From: Lacrimispora sphenoides
Lineage (GTDB): Bacteria; Bacillota; Clostridia; Lachnospirales; Lachnospiraceae
Assembly: GCF_900105215.1 (NCBI RefSeq)
Contig: NZ_FOIP01000001.1
Location: forward strand, 2,730,501 to 2,794,500
Reading direction: 5' to 3'
DNA length: 64,000 nucleotides
The notes under the pieces were generated by a model. It ran no database searches. It was given only the letters and a program-made list of their open reading frames with translations, and was not told the origin of the DNA. This document shows, piece after piece, positions 51,114 to 61,009 of the stretch. The position numbers and the translations under genes were made by a program. The stretch's first letter is position 1. Every line of letters begins with the position of its first letter.

Positions 51114-51149
51114 TAACGGATAGAGATTATAAAATGGGGAGAAATTGCC

Positions 51150-51647
51150 ATGATCGCACTGAAAATTGAGGACCTCAAGCTCTTTACCTCCAAGTTGTTC
51201 GTAGGGGAAGTGTTTGACCAGTTCCTTGCAAAGGAAGCTGTTATTGTTACCTTTAATACATTTACCATCGATGGAAATATCCGTTCCGCTTATTACTCCA
51301 AAGAGGAACTGGAGGATATGAATACGGGACAGCTTTCTACCTGGGCTATGATGAAGCCCTTTTGTTTTTCGTTAATTAAAGGAAAAAGACTTCCTGTCAG
51401 TTTCCGGATCATCCTGCAGATGTCAAAGGAAGGTACAGAGCGCTTTCTTGCCTCCCGCCAGATTGCCTTTACACCCGATCAGGTGAAGGGGCTGTACCTC
51501 AACATCCGCTATGAGGAAGATAAGCTTTCCTGCGTGACAGGAACCTCGGTTTCTGTCTTTACCCTAGATAAGACCCTGGATGAGGAATGGGATCAGGCAT
51601 TTAAAGGATTTTTAAAACAAAATGAGATTCCTTTTCTGGAGGAATAG
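51150..51647 (+). CDS. DUF5721 protein, 165 aa
   Basis: Soluble protein of the DUF5721 family known from Lachnospiraceae; function unknown. The N-terminus MIALKIEDLKLFTSKLFVGEVFDQFLAKEAVIVTFNTFTIDG is the family signature. Predicted mixed alpha/beta with no signal peptide. GGGGAG is placed before the ATG. It has its own promoter and ends just before the CIRCE-like repeat. Confidence 0.7.
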   Translation: MIALKIEDLKLFTSKLFVGEVFDQFLAKEAVIVTFNTFTIDGNIRSAYYSKEELEDMNTGQLSTWAMMKPFCFSLIKGKRLPVSFRIILQMSKEGTERFLASRQIAFTPDQVKGLYLNIRYEEDKLSCVTGTSVSVFTLDKTLDEEWDQAFKGFLKQNEIPFLEE

Positions 51648-51652
51648 AATTA

Positions 51653-51679
51653 TTAGCACTCAGTTTAATTGAGTGCTGA
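51653..51679 (+). promoter_or_regulatory. CIRCE-like HrcA operator
   Basis: TTAGCACTC (51653-51661), nine bases, GAGTGCTGA (51671-51679). This is the CIRCE layout (9-N9-9) with one mismatch from GAGTGCTAA. It ends 7 bp before the htpG -35 box. As a hairpin followed by TTTTC it may also end the DUF5721 transcript. Confidence 0.75.
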
Positions 51680-51686
51680 TTTTCTA

Positions 51687-51715
51687 TTGACATTTCCATA
51701 ACAGCGTATTAAAAT
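51687..51715 (+). promoter_or_regulatory. Sigma-A promoter of htpG
   Basis: TTGACA (51687-51692), 17-bp spacer, TAAAAT (51710-51715). The leader holds a TTCCATG/CATGGAA hairpin with a GAAA loop (51759-51776). Confidence 0.7.
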
Positions 51716-51810
51716 ATTCTTTGCAGGTATGATTCATAAGTTTACAAATTTGTGAAAATTCCATGGAAACATGGAACTGAAATAGAAAAAAGAGTAAGGA
51801 GTGTTCTAAT

Positions 51811-53814
51811 ATGGCAAAGACAGGAAGTTTAACAATTAACAGCGAGAATATTTTCCCGATTATCAAGAAATGGTTGTATTCCGACCATGATATTTTCTAC
51901 CGCGAGCTTGTTTCCAATGGCTGCGATGCTATTACCAAGCTTAAGAAGCTGGAAATCATGGGAGAATGGCAGAAGCCGGAGGATCTGGATTTTAAGATCG
52001 AGATCATTACAGATTCCAATGAAAAGTCCATTACCTTTAAGGATAACGGACTTGGAATGACCATGGAGGAAGTCGATGAGTACATCAACCAGATCGCTTT
52101 CTCAGGCGCCCAGGATTTCCTTGAAAAGTATAAGGACAAGGCCAATGAAGATCAGATCATCGGTCACTTCGGACTTGGTTTTTATTCCGCATTCATGGTA
52201 GCTGACAGAGTTACGATTGATACCTTATCCTATAAGGAAGGCGCTTCTGCGGTTCACTGGGAGTCTGACGGCGGTACGGAATATGAGATGGAAGAAGGGG
52301 ACAAGGCAGAGTTTGGTACCACCATTAAGCTGTATCTCAATGAAGAAAGCCTGGAATTCTGCAACGAGTACCGCGCAAAAGAGGTTCTTGATAAATATTG
52401 TTCCTTTATGCCGGTGGCAATCTATTTATCCAGTTCATCTTCAGAGCCTCAGTATGAGACCATTGAAAAGGATGAGCTGACCGATAAGGACACTGTTATC
52501 GAAACCATCCTCGAGGAAGCAGAGACCGAGGAAAACGAGAACGAAAACGGTGAGAAGGAAGTCGTAGAGGTATCTCCTGCCAAAGAAAAATATAAGATTA
52601 AAAAGCGTCCGGTACCTGTCAATGATATCAATCCCCTGTGGAACAAGCATCCAAACGACTGCACAGAGGAGGAGTACAAGTCCTTCTACCGCAAGGTATT
52701 CAATGACTACAAGGAACCATTATTCTGGATTCACTTAAATATGGATTATCCTTTTAACTTAAAAGGAATCCTTTACTTCCCCAAGCTGAATTTAAATTAT
52801 GACAGCCTGGAGGGAACCATTAAGCTGTATAACAGCCAGGTATTTATTGCTGACAATATCAAGGAAGTTATTCCGGAATTCCTGATGCTGTTAAAGGGAG
52901 TGATCGATTGCCCGGATCTGCCGCTTAACGTATCCAGAAGCGCTCTTCAGAACGATGGTTTTGTGAAGAAGATTTCTGACTACATCACAAAGAAGGTTGC
53001 GGATAAATTAACCGGTATGTTTAAGACAGACCGTGAAAATTATGAAAAATACTGGGATGACATCAATCCATTTATTAAATTCGGCTGTTTAAAAGATGAA
53101 AAGTTCGCGGAGAAGATCAATGATTCCCTCCTGTTTAAGAATCTGGACGGCAAGTATTTAACTCTTTCCGATTGTCTGGAGGAGAATAAGGAGAAGCATG
53201 AAAACAGCGTATTCTATATCTCCGATGAAAAAGAGCAGAGCCAGTACATCAACATGTTTAAAGAGGCAGGCATAGATGCGGTTTATTTAACCCATAATAT
53301 TGACAGTCCGTTTGTAGGCTATCTCGAACAAAAGAATGAGAATGTTAAGTTCTTATGCATCAATTCTGACTTATCCGACATCTTCAAAGAAGAGGTAAAG
53401 GAAGAAGATAAGGAAGCCATGAAGGCAGATGCAGAGACCCTGACCGAACTGTTCCGCAAAGCATTAAACAAAGAGCATCTGGAAGTAAAGGTGGAGAAGT
53501 TAAAGAACGGAAATGTATCTTCCATGATTACCGTATCTGAGGAATCCCGCCGCATGCAGGAAATGATGAAGATGTATACCATGCCGGGAATGGATCCTTC
53601 CATGTTTGGCGCAGGCGGTGAGACCCTGGTTCTTAACTACAACAATAAGCTGGTGCAATATATACTGGGACACAAAGACGGAGCCCATACAAACTCTATC
53701 TGTGAACAGCTTTATGATCTGGCGGCTCTCAGCCATGGTTCTCTGACACCGGAGCGCATGACGAAATTTATTGCCAGAAGCAATGAACTGATGCTTGTGA
53801 TGGCAGAGGAATAG
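51811..53814 (+). CDS. htpG: Hsp90-family chaperone HtpG
   Basis: Cytosolic ATP-dependent chaperone, 667 aa. GHKL ATPase domain at the N-terminus with ELVSNGCDAITK (about 31-42; the family's usual NASDA reads NGCDA here), DNGLGMTMEEV and IGHFGLGFYSAFMVAD. An acidic Glu-rich linker lies near 235-255 (EEAETEENENENGEKE), then middle and dimerisation domains (DLPLNVSRSALQ). AAGGAG lies before the ATG. The CIRCE-like element upstream suggests heat-shock control by HrcA. Confidence 0.96.
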   Translation: MAKTGSLTINSENIFPIIKKWLYSDHDIFYRELVSNGCDAITKLKKLEIMGEWQKPEDLDFKIEIITDSNEKSITFKDNGLGMTMEEVDEYINQIAFSGAQDFLEKYKDKANEDQIIGHFGLGFYSAFMVADRVTIDTLSYKEGASAVHWESDGGTEYEMEEGDKAEFGTTIKLYLNEESLEFCNEYRAKEVLDKYCSFMPVAIYLSSSSSEPQYETIEKDELTDKDTVIETILEEAETEENENENGEKEVVEVSPAKEKYKIKKRPVPVNDINPLWNKHPNDCTEEEYKSFYRKVFNDYKEPLFWIHLNMDYPFNLKGILYFPKLNLNYDSLEGTIKLYNSQVFIADNIKEVIPEFLMLLKGVIDCPDLPLNVSRSALQNDGFVKKISDYITKKVADKLTGMFKTDRENYEKYWDDINPFIKFGCLKDEKFAEKINDSLLFKNLDGKYLTLSDCLEENKEKHENSVFYISDEKEQSQYINMFKEAGIDAVYLTHNIDSPFVGYLEQKNENVKFLCINSDLSDIFKEEVKEEDKEAMKADAETLTELFRKALNKEHLEVKVEKLKNGNVSSMITVSEESRRMQEMMKMYTMPGMDPSMFGAGGETLVLNYNNKLVQYILGHKDGAHTNSICEQLYDLAALSHGSLTPERMTKFIARSNELMLVMAEE

Positions 53815-53861
53815 AACGTGAATCCTTGGATTTAGGGATATCTTTTTTCGCCTGATTGTGC

Positions 53862-53928
53862 TATATTAGATACAGCGATTTAAAATTGGCAGGGAAAATA
53901 CCTTTGGGGGAACCTGCCCCCGCTGTAT
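53862..53928 (+). promoter_or_regulatory. Extended -10 promoter and foldable leader
   Basis: TGCTATATT is an extended -10 (TATATT 53862-53867) without a clear -35. Just after it, ATACAGCG (53870-53877) is complementary to CGCTGTAT (53921-53928), enclosing GGCAGG (53888-53893) with CCTGCC (53913-53918); an alternative GGGGG/CCCCC hairpin uses the same bases. No known RNA class was recognised. Confidence 0.4.
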
Positions 53929-53980
53929 TGGGCATGTATCTATTACCCAGATAGCATGGGCATGGAAAGGAGAAACTTTA

Positions 53981-54271
53981 ATGAAGGAAAAGACTATGAA
54001 GATGAGAAAGGCGATGCTGCGTCTGATGATCGCTCTCATGCTGGGTATATTCGCAGGAGCTGCACCTGGAGCCGCACTGGTGTCTCACGCAGAGACAGTT
54101 GCTGCTTCAGAGGCCAACCTACCGGCAGAAGGAACATCTGAGGACTTTGGAGTGACCTTTTTAATATGGTTTTTTGGGGGAATTACGCTTCTGATCCTGT
54201 TTGTTGTCGTAGTGGTCGTTTGTTCCAGCATAAGCGCAGTAGGAGTATTTGATGCGCAGGGAGAGGAATAA
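53981..54271 (+). CDS. Small exported membrane protein, 96 aa
   Basis: Not recognised. A Sec signal peptide (MRKAMLRLMIALMLGIFAGAAPG..SHAE, cleavage near residue 38) is followed by a short polar stretch and one membrane helix (about 58-84, FLIWFFGGITLLILFVVVVVVC). GGAG sits 8 nt before the ATG. Monocistronic, with terminator at 54288. Role unknown. Confidence 0.65.
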   Translation: MKEKTMKMRKAMLRLMIALMLGIFAGAAPGAALVSHAETVAASEANLPAEGTSEDFGVTFLIWFFGGITLLILFVVVVVVCSSISAVGVFDAQGEE

Positions 54272-54287
54272 TATCTGATGGTAAGAT

Positions 54288-54330
54288 AAGGACTTGTACC
54301 TTGGAAGTTTCCCGGTATAAGTCCTTTTTT
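54288..54330 (+). terminator. Rho-independent terminator
   Basis: AAGGACTT (54288-54295) plus GTACC pairs with GGTAT-AAGTCCTT (about 54314-54326), then TTTT. Confidence 0.85.
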
Positions 54331-54401
54331 ATGAAAAAAAAATTATTTTTGCATCATTAAGATTCATTCTCATAGCAGCCGGATCATGTAAAATTATTCT
54401 A

Positions 54402-54430
54402 TTGACATCCGAGTCTGGTTTCTCTATAAT
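54402..54430 (+). promoter_or_regulatory. Consensus sigma-A promoter
   Basis: Perfect TTGACA (54402-54407), 17-bp spacer, perfect TATAAT (54425-54430), 54 bp before the DegV gene. Confidence 0.9.
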
Positions 54431-54484
54431 ATATGGTAATGAATACTACATGATAAGTTTTTCGCCAGGAGGAAGGATAGAGAT

Positions 54485-55327
54485 ATGAGCTATAAAATCA
54501 TTGGGGACAGCTGCCTGGATCTTACGGCAGATCTAAAGAAAGATCCTCACTTTCAGATAATTCCCCTTACTTTGCAAGTGGGAAATACTCACGTAATCGA
54601 TGACGAGACCTTTGACCAGAAGAGTTTTTTAGAGCTGGTAAAAAGCAGCAGCGAGTGTCCTAAAACAGCATGTCCGTCACCGGAGTTTTATAAAGAAGCC
54701 TTTGAATGCGACGTGGATCAGATTTTTGTTATCACTCTGTCCGAGCATTTAAGCGGCAGCTATAACAGTGCGGTTCTGGGAAAAAGGCTCTATGAAGAAG
54801 AACATGGGAATGACGGGAAAAAGATCGCTGTGCTTGGCTCGGATTCAGCCTCAGCCGGACAGTTAAATATCGCTCTTTACGTCCAGTCCCTTTGCCAGGC
54901 ATCTCTGCCCTTTGAAGAAATTGAAGAGAAGGCAAGGACCTTCATCAAGAATATGAAGACCTATTTTGTATTGGAAAGTCTGGATACTTTACGAAAAAAT
55001 GGACGACTTACCGGTCTTCAGGCATTTTTTGCCACTGCCTTAAACATTAAGCCGGTTATGGGTGCGAATTCAGGCGTAATCATTAAGCTGGACCAGGCAA
55101 GGGGAATCAATAAAGCGCTGGCCCGCATGGTGGAGATTGCTATTAAGGACGGAGGAGAAACCAGAGATAAGGTTCTGACAATTGCTCATTGTAATAATCC
55201 GGAACGGGCAGAGCATGTAAAGCAGGAGATGCTCAAGCAGGCCGTATTTAAGGATGTGCTCATTGTAGAAACAGCCGGAGTTGCTACGGTATATGCTAAT
55301 GACGGCGGAATCATCTTAACGCTATAA
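54485..55327 (+). CDS. DegV-family fatty-acid-binding protein
   Basis: DegV/FakB-type protein that binds a fatty acid, in FakAB systems presenting it for phosphorylation. 280 aa. KIIGDSCLDLTADLKK (N-terminal DS-x-D motif), SCPSPEFY-like CPSPEFYKEAF, ITLSEHLSGSYNSAVLG and SLDTLRKNGRLTGLQAF are the conserved blocks. No fakA gene is near. AGGAGG is placed before the ATG; strong own promoter. Confidence 0.92.
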   Translation: MSYKIIGDSCLDLTADLKKDPHFQIIPLTLQVGNTHVIDDETFDQKSFLELVKSSSECPKTACPSPEFYKEAFECDVDQIFVITLSEHLSGSYNSAVLGKRLYEEEHGNDGKKIAVLGSDSASAGQLNIALYVQSLCQASLPFEEIEEKARTFIKNMKTYFVLESLDTLRKNGRLTGLQAFFATALNIKPVMGANSGVIIKLDQARGINKALARMVEIAIKDGGETRDKVLTIAHCNNPERAEHVKQEMLKQAVFKDVLIVETAGVATVYANDGGIILTL

Positions 55328-55344
55328 CGATATTTGATAAAAGC

Positions 55345-55373
55345 TTTACAAGTTTGGAAAAATATGTTAAAAT
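55345..55373 (+). promoter_or_regulatory. Sigma-A promoter of GH1 gene
   Basis: TTTACA (55345-55350), 17-bp spacer, TAAAAT (55368-55373). Transcription should begin near 55380, just before the antiterminator site. Confidence 0.65.
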
Positions 55374-55395
55374 GCTCACAAATAGAGAGTTTGAC

Positions 55396-55430
55396 TAGGT
55401 GTAACTGTAATTAATCATGCAGGCATAACT
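55396..55430 (+). promoter_or_regulatory. BglG/LicT-type RAT antiterminator site
   Basis: The run AGGTGTAACTG (55397-55407) and GCAGGCATAACT (55419-55430) has the arrangement of RAT sites bound by BglG/LicT/SacY proteins (GG-TTGTTACTG ... GCAGGC-AAACC). Its 3' end overlaps the 5' arm of the terminator that follows, as required for the switch. Confidence 0.6.
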
Positions 55431-55485
55431 GGTTATATTTATACTTTTGCTCAGGCAAGGCGTAAATATGACCAGTTTTTTATTT
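55427..55485 (+). terminator. Conditional terminator before GH1 gene
   Basis: AACTGGTTATATTTA (55427-55441) pairs with TAAATATGACCAGTT (55463-55477), 15 bp with one G-U pair, followed by a T-rich tail. It lies between the promoter and the gene, so expression needs read-through. Confidence 0.8.
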
Positions 55486-55564
55486 TAGGGAATTGAAATT
55501 AAGATTCAAAGACAGTACGTTTTATGAGAGGCCGAAAATCAGCCTCTCAAAAGCTGTATTATAA

Positions 55565-57019
<1,455 letters not shown>

Positions 57020-57046
57020 TAGCAAAATAGCATACGGGGAGGAAGG

Positions 57047-57091
57047 AAAGCACCTTTTGGGATCGGACAGACCCGGAAAGGTGCTTTTTTT
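57047..57091 (+). terminator. Rho-independent terminator
   Basis: AAAGCACCTTT (57047-57057) pairs with AAAGGTGCTTT (57077-57087), then T. Confidence 0.9.
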
Positions 57092-57131
57092 GATGGATTT
57101 CATTATAATTAAAAGGAAAAACATATTTTTG

Positions 57132-57160
57132 TTGAAAATAGTAGGAGTAAAAGATATAAT
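57132..57160 (+). promoter_or_regulatory. Sigma-A promoter of GntR-type gene
   Basis: TTGAAA (57132-57137), 17-bp spacer, TATAAT (57155-57160). An ACATATTTTT half-site (57121-57130) just upstream resembles one arm of the palindrome at 58472. Confidence 0.75.
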
Positions 57161-57190
57161 ATATAAAAATACAAAAGTTTGAGGGGTCCG

Positions 57191-58291
57191 ATGGAAAAAG
57201 AACAATTTTTATATAAAAAAATTTATCTGGATTTAAAAAATAAGATCCTTGCCGGAGAGCTGGAGGAAGGAACATGTCTGCCCCAGACGGGAGAATTAGC
57301 GGCTGCGTATGGAGTGAGTACCATAACCATTACCAATGCTTTAAATGCACTGAAAGGGGATGGCTACTTAAACCGGATCAAGGGGAAAGGAAGCTTTATA
57401 CAGATTCCGGTAAAGATCGCAGGGACTTTAACAAGCGGTTTTGATGCTGCATCGGAACGATATGAGAACCCGGACCGGGATAAGATGCTGGGCCTGGTTC
57501 TGGAGCATGTATCCTCCTGTTTTGGGCTTGATATGATGTATGCAATGGATGCCATGGCGGCTGAGGCCGGCTATAAGCTTTGCGTCCGCTTTTCCTACGG
57601 AGAGAGAGAGAAAGAAACAGAGGAAATTGAGTTTTTAAAGGAGCTTGGCGTCAGTGGGATCATAGTCATGCCCTGTCATGGAATTTATTATAATACAGCT
57701 ATTTTAAAGCTTGTGGTTGAAGAATTTCCTATGATACTGATCGATAAAAAAATGGAGGGGATTCCGGTTCCATCCGTAAGAACAGACAACTATCTTGCCA
57801 TGAAAGAGCTGGTGGATTATCTGGTTCATAAAGGAAATAAAAAGATCGGCTTCATTACATTTTCAGAAAACGGCACTTCTTCTATTAAGGACAGAAGAAA
57901 GGGATTCCGTGAGGCCATAAGGGCTGCCGGGGTCGAGAATATAGAGGAATGCTGTCTGGAAGGGGCTGAAAAAATAAATATTTATTCAGATGATCTTGAT
58001 ATAGGCCTCAGCGGGAAGATTGAACGGTATCTTGATGATAATAAGGACTTAGATGCGGTAATCTGCGCAGAATATGGAATTGCCAGATGGCTTGGAAAAT
58101 GGAAGGGAATTACCGTATGCTGCATTGACGAAGATTATTTATCACCCGGAGGTCCTCATTTCACTCATATAAAGCAGAATGAAAAGAAAATTGCCTTTGA
58201 AGCCATCAGGATCCTGTTAAAACAGATAGAAAAAGATCCGTCCTACAGCCAGATGGATTGTTTGGTTCCTGGAATATTTTGCGAATACTAA
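57191..58291 (+). CDS. GntR-LacI (AraR-type) regulator, 366 aa
   Basis: Transcription regulator with a GntR winged helix (about 1-75, LKNKILAGELEEGTCLPQTGELAAAYGVSTITITNALNALKGDGYL) joined to a periplasmic-binding-protein-like LacI sensor domain (about 95-366, with SGIIVMPC, DKKMEGIPVPSVRTDNYLAMKELVDYLVHKG and KIGFITFSENG). This is the AraR architecture. It probably binds a sugar and controls the ABC operon that follows. Start: ATG at 57191 with GAGGGG 4 nt upstream; the TTG at 57179 is unlikely. Confidence 0.88.
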   Translation: MEKEQFLYKKIYLDLKNKILAGELEEGTCLPQTGELAAAYGVSTITITNALNALKGDGYLNRIKGKGSFIQIPVKIAGTLTSGFDAASERYENPDRDKMLGLVLEHVSSCFGLDMMYAMDAMAAEAGYKLCVRFSYGEREKETEEIEFLKELGVSGIIVMPCHGIYYNTAILKLVVEEFPMILIDKKMEGIPVPSVRTDNYLAMKELVDYLVHKGNKKIGFITFSENGTSSIKDRRKGFREAIRAAGVENIEECCLEGAEKINIYSDDLDIGLSGKIERYLDDNKDLDAVICAEYGIARWLGKWKGITVCCIDEDYLSPGGPHFTHIKQNEKKIAFEAIRILLKQIEKDPSYSQMDCLVPGIFCEY

Positions 58292-58324
58292 AATATATAT
58301 TTTGCTCCTGTGATAATTAGGGTG

Positions 58325-58361
58325 CAGAACAATGATTATAATTGTTCTGTGCTCTTTTTTT
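58325..58361 (+). terminator. Rho-independent terminator
   Basis: CAGAACAAT (58325-58333) pairs with ATTGTTCTG (58341-58349), followed by TGCTC and a run of seven T. Confidence 0.8.
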
Positions 58362-58431
58362 ATTCGTTGTAAATATTGCATAAAAAATATTGATTGATTA
58401 TGTGTTTTAGTAACAAAATACCGATACATAG

Positions 58432-58460
58432 TTGAAAGTAAAAGTGTGATATGGTATTAT
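58432..58460 (+). promoter_or_regulatory. Sigma-A promoter of ABC operon
   Basis: TTGAAA (58432-58437), 17-bp spacer, TATTAT (58455-58460), start of transcription near 58467. Confidence 0.75.
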
Positions 58461-58471
58461 AAATAAATAAA

Positions 58472-58497
58472 ACATATATTTTAATTAAAATATATGT
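58472..58497 (+). promoter_or_regulatory. 26-bp perfect palindrome (operator)
   Basis: ACATATATTTTAA (58472-58484) is followed by its exact inverse complement TTAAAATATATGT (58485-58497). It covers about +5 to +30 of the predicted transcript, the usual place for a repressor site. The GntR-LacI regulator next door is the obvious candidate. Confidence 0.65.
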
Positions 58498-58587
58498 AAA
58501 AGTTGAGTAAATATGGTTTACAAAATCAAAAATATAATATAGTATGATTTTGTAGTCCCAAAGAGTGTTGGATTGAAAGGAGAAAAA

Positions 58588-60060
58588 ATGAAAAAAAGAA
58601 GAGTCATGTCACTGCTCGCAGCAGCACTTATGGTGTGTTCCATAAGCGCCTGCGGAAAACAGGAGAGCGCTAGCACAAAAGCAAGCCAGACAGAGGAAAG
58701 TAAGGCAGAAGAAAGTAAGACAGACGAAAGTAAGACAGAAGCAGCCAGCCAGCCGGGGAAAGAAGCGGGGGGCACCGTAAAGATCATGACAGCTAATACA
58801 GGAGGCAAGGATGAAGCGGAAATGAAGCTTTTTACAGAAGCCCTTTCTCAGGCCACAGGCCTTACGGTTGAATTTGAAAAGCCGGCATCGGATTATGACA
58901 AGGTTCTGATGCAGAAATTAAGCGGCGGCGAAACCTATGACCTGATTTATATCACTGCCAGCCAGTATGCTAATCTGGTAGCTCAGGGGGCCTTAATGGA
59001 TATTACGGACCGGGTAAATGGTTCGGAGATTCTCACCGGCAATGTGGATCCGGCTGAGTGGAAGGACATCACCATTGACGGTAAAATCTACGCCGGTTTC
59101 AACAAAAAGGAGATCCACAGGGTAGTGGCTTTAAACAACACGCTTCTTAAAAAGGCAGGAATCGATTATAAGATGATCGAGCCCACCATGGATGGATATT
59201 ATGATGTGATGAAAAAATTAAAAGACAGCAGCCAGGACCCTGACTTTTATCCCTTTGATTCTATTTTATCTGAAACCTATGATTTACAGCCCTGGATGGC
59301 GGCAGCGGGCTTAAAGAACGGCGTGGTCCTGGACGATTCCGGGAAGCGGTTTGCGCCATACTCAGAAGATGGAGCAGCACCTGTATGGGAATGGTTTAAA
59401 AAGCTGTACGACGATGGTCTGCTGGATCCCTCCTCCTTTGTAGATAAGACAAAGGATATGAGAGCCAAAATGGGGGCCTCCTCACAGAAGACGGCTTTGA
59501 CGGTAGACTGGGCAGCATGGGTTGGTTTACATAATGCAAATGCTAAGGCAGGGGGAATTTCTCCCGAAGATTTTGAGATCGTTTCTCTTCCTGGACTTAA
59601 GACCCCTGACGGAAGCTATATGCTGGTCAAAGGAAGCGCCAGTTTGTTTGCAGTTCCTGCCAATGCAAAGAATCCTGACGGAGCCATGAAGGTTTTAGAG
59701 TATTTTGCGACGCAGGAAGGCGGAAATCTTCTTTCAACCGGAATTTTAGACTATGATTATACTGGTTCAGATGGGAAATTTGAATTGACGGAAACAGGAG
59801 CTCAGCACGGCAATGACCATGGCGCTCCATTCCCTATCTATAAGGATTTCAAGCCGATTTTCGGATTCAATCCCGGAGTGGAAGAGGCGTTAAGCTACAG
59901 CAGCTATGCAACCATTGACAGGATCATTCCTAATGAAGCGGATTACAAGGAAATCGTGGGCAAATGGGGGATCAAGATCATCAAAGGAGATGTTTCCACC
60001 CAGGAGGGGCTTAGCGGCATGAGAAAAGAGCTTGTTGACCGGAAAGTGACTGACCGGTAA
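58588..60060 (+). CDS. ABC sugar-binding lipoprotein, 490 aa
   Basis: Extracellular solute-binding protein (family 1) anchored as a lipoprotein: signal peptide with lipobox SISAC (Cys near residue 22). A linker of near-identical Glu-Ser-Lys units (EESKAEESKTDESKTE) spans about 30-50, then a two-lobed binding domain from about 65. Size and neighbours match the LplA/YtcQ group that takes oligosaccharides or glycosides. AAGGAG lies 5 nt before the ATG at 58588. First gene of the operon. Confidence 0.9.
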   Translation: MKKRRVMSLLAAALMVCSISACGKQESASTKASQTEESKAEESKTDESKTEAASQPGKEAGGTVKIMTANTGGKDEAEMKLFTEALSQATGLTVEFEKPASDYDKVLMQKLSGGETYDLIYITASQYANLVAQGALMDITDRVNGSEILTGNVDPAEWKDITIDGKIYAGFNKKEIHRVVALNNTLLKKAGIDYKMIEPTMDGYYDVMKKLKDSSQDPDFYPFDSILSETYDLQPWMAAAGLKNGVVLDDSGKRFAPYSEDGAAPVWEWFKKLYDDGLLDPSSFVDKTKDMRAKMGASSQKTALTVDWAAWVGLHNANAKAGGISPEDFEIVSLPGLKTPDGSYMLVKGSASLFAVPANAKNPDGAMKVLEYFATQEGGNLLSTGILDYDYTGSDGKFELTETGAQHGNDHGAPFPIYKDFKPIFGFNPGVEEALSYSSYATIDRIIPNEADYKEIVGKWGIKIIKGDVSTQEGLSGMRKELVDRKVTDR

Positions 60061-60093
60061 TCACAATTCCCAAAAAAGACAGGAGGTATCGGT

Positions 60094-60993
60094 TTGAAAG
60101 GACAGCTTAAGAAAAGGATATTGCGGTATAAGGAGATCTATCTGCTGCTGATACCAGTTCTCATCTACTTTCTTGTATTTTCCTATTATCCGCTGGTACT
60201 GGGAATCATAAAAAGCTTTCAGAAGGTAAAGCTTTTAGGCGGCTATGAGATAGTAGGGTTTAGCAATTACAAGGAGATTTTTGGGGATAGGCAGTACAGA
60301 CAGGCGTTTATTAACAGTCTTACAGTAGGAGGCGGAACCTTTATCCTGCAGTTTGTCTGGGGACTATTAATAGCTGTATTGCTGAATGAGATCAGAAGCA
60401 AGGCACCCAAATCCCTGTTCCAGACGGTTACTTACATACCGTATCTTCTGTCCTGGTCTGTGGTAGGAGGTTTGTGGATCTCCATTTTATCGCCTGCAGG
60501 CATGGTAAACGGCATTATGAGGGCTTTCATGGGAACCAGTTATTCTCCCATGGTATTTATGTCGGAGGGACGTTTCGCCAGATCGATCATGATTTTTACA
60601 GGTGCATGGAAAGGGGCCGGCTATTTTGCGGCCCTGTTCCTGGCCGCCATGGTCGGAATCGATTCGGCCCTGTATGAATCCGCCAGAATGGATGGTGCTA
60701 CAAGAATCAAGCAGATCCGATACATCACTCTGCCGGTCATCGTGCCCACCATGAAGGTGGTAGCAGTGTTGTCGGTCATGGGAATCCTGCGGAACTTTGA
60801 CCAGATTTTTGTTATGATGAATGCCTCCATCAGCGATAAGGTAAAAAACCTGCTGGTTTTAATTTACGAACAGGGCATTATCCAGTTTAATGTAGGGACT
60901 GCTACGGCGGCTGCGACCGTCGTATTATTCGCAACCCTGCTGATTACCTCGGCAGTCAGAAAAATGCTGAAATATGATGAGATTTATTCCTGA
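60094..60993 (+). CDS. ABC sugar permease, LplB type, 299 aa
   Basis: Inner-membrane permease of a CUT1-type carbohydrate importer, six helices. The EAA loop is visible as ALYESARMDGATRIKQIRYITLPVI (about 190-214). Starts at TTG with AGGAGG 6 nt upstream, giving KGQLKKRILRYKEIYLLLIPVLIYF at the N-terminus. The ATPase is missing from the operon; such LplABC-like systems often share a remote MsmX-type ATPase. Confidence 0.92.
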   Translation: MKGQLKKRILRYKEIYLLLIPVLIYFLVFSYYPLVLGIIKSFQKVKLLGGYEIVGFSNYKEIFGDRQYRQAFINSLTVGGGTFILQFVWGLLIAVLLNEIRSKAPKSLFQTVTYIPYLLSWSVVGGLWISILSPAGMVNGIMRAFMGTSYSPMVFMSEGRFARSIMIFTGAWKGAGYFAALFLAAMVGIDSALYESARMDGATRIKQIRYITLPVIVPTMKVVAVLSVMGILRNFDQIFVMMNASISDKVKNLLVLIYEQGIIQFNVGTATAAATVVLFATLLITSAVRKMLKYDEIYS

Positions 60994-61009
60994 TGGAAAG
61001 GGCAGAGAT

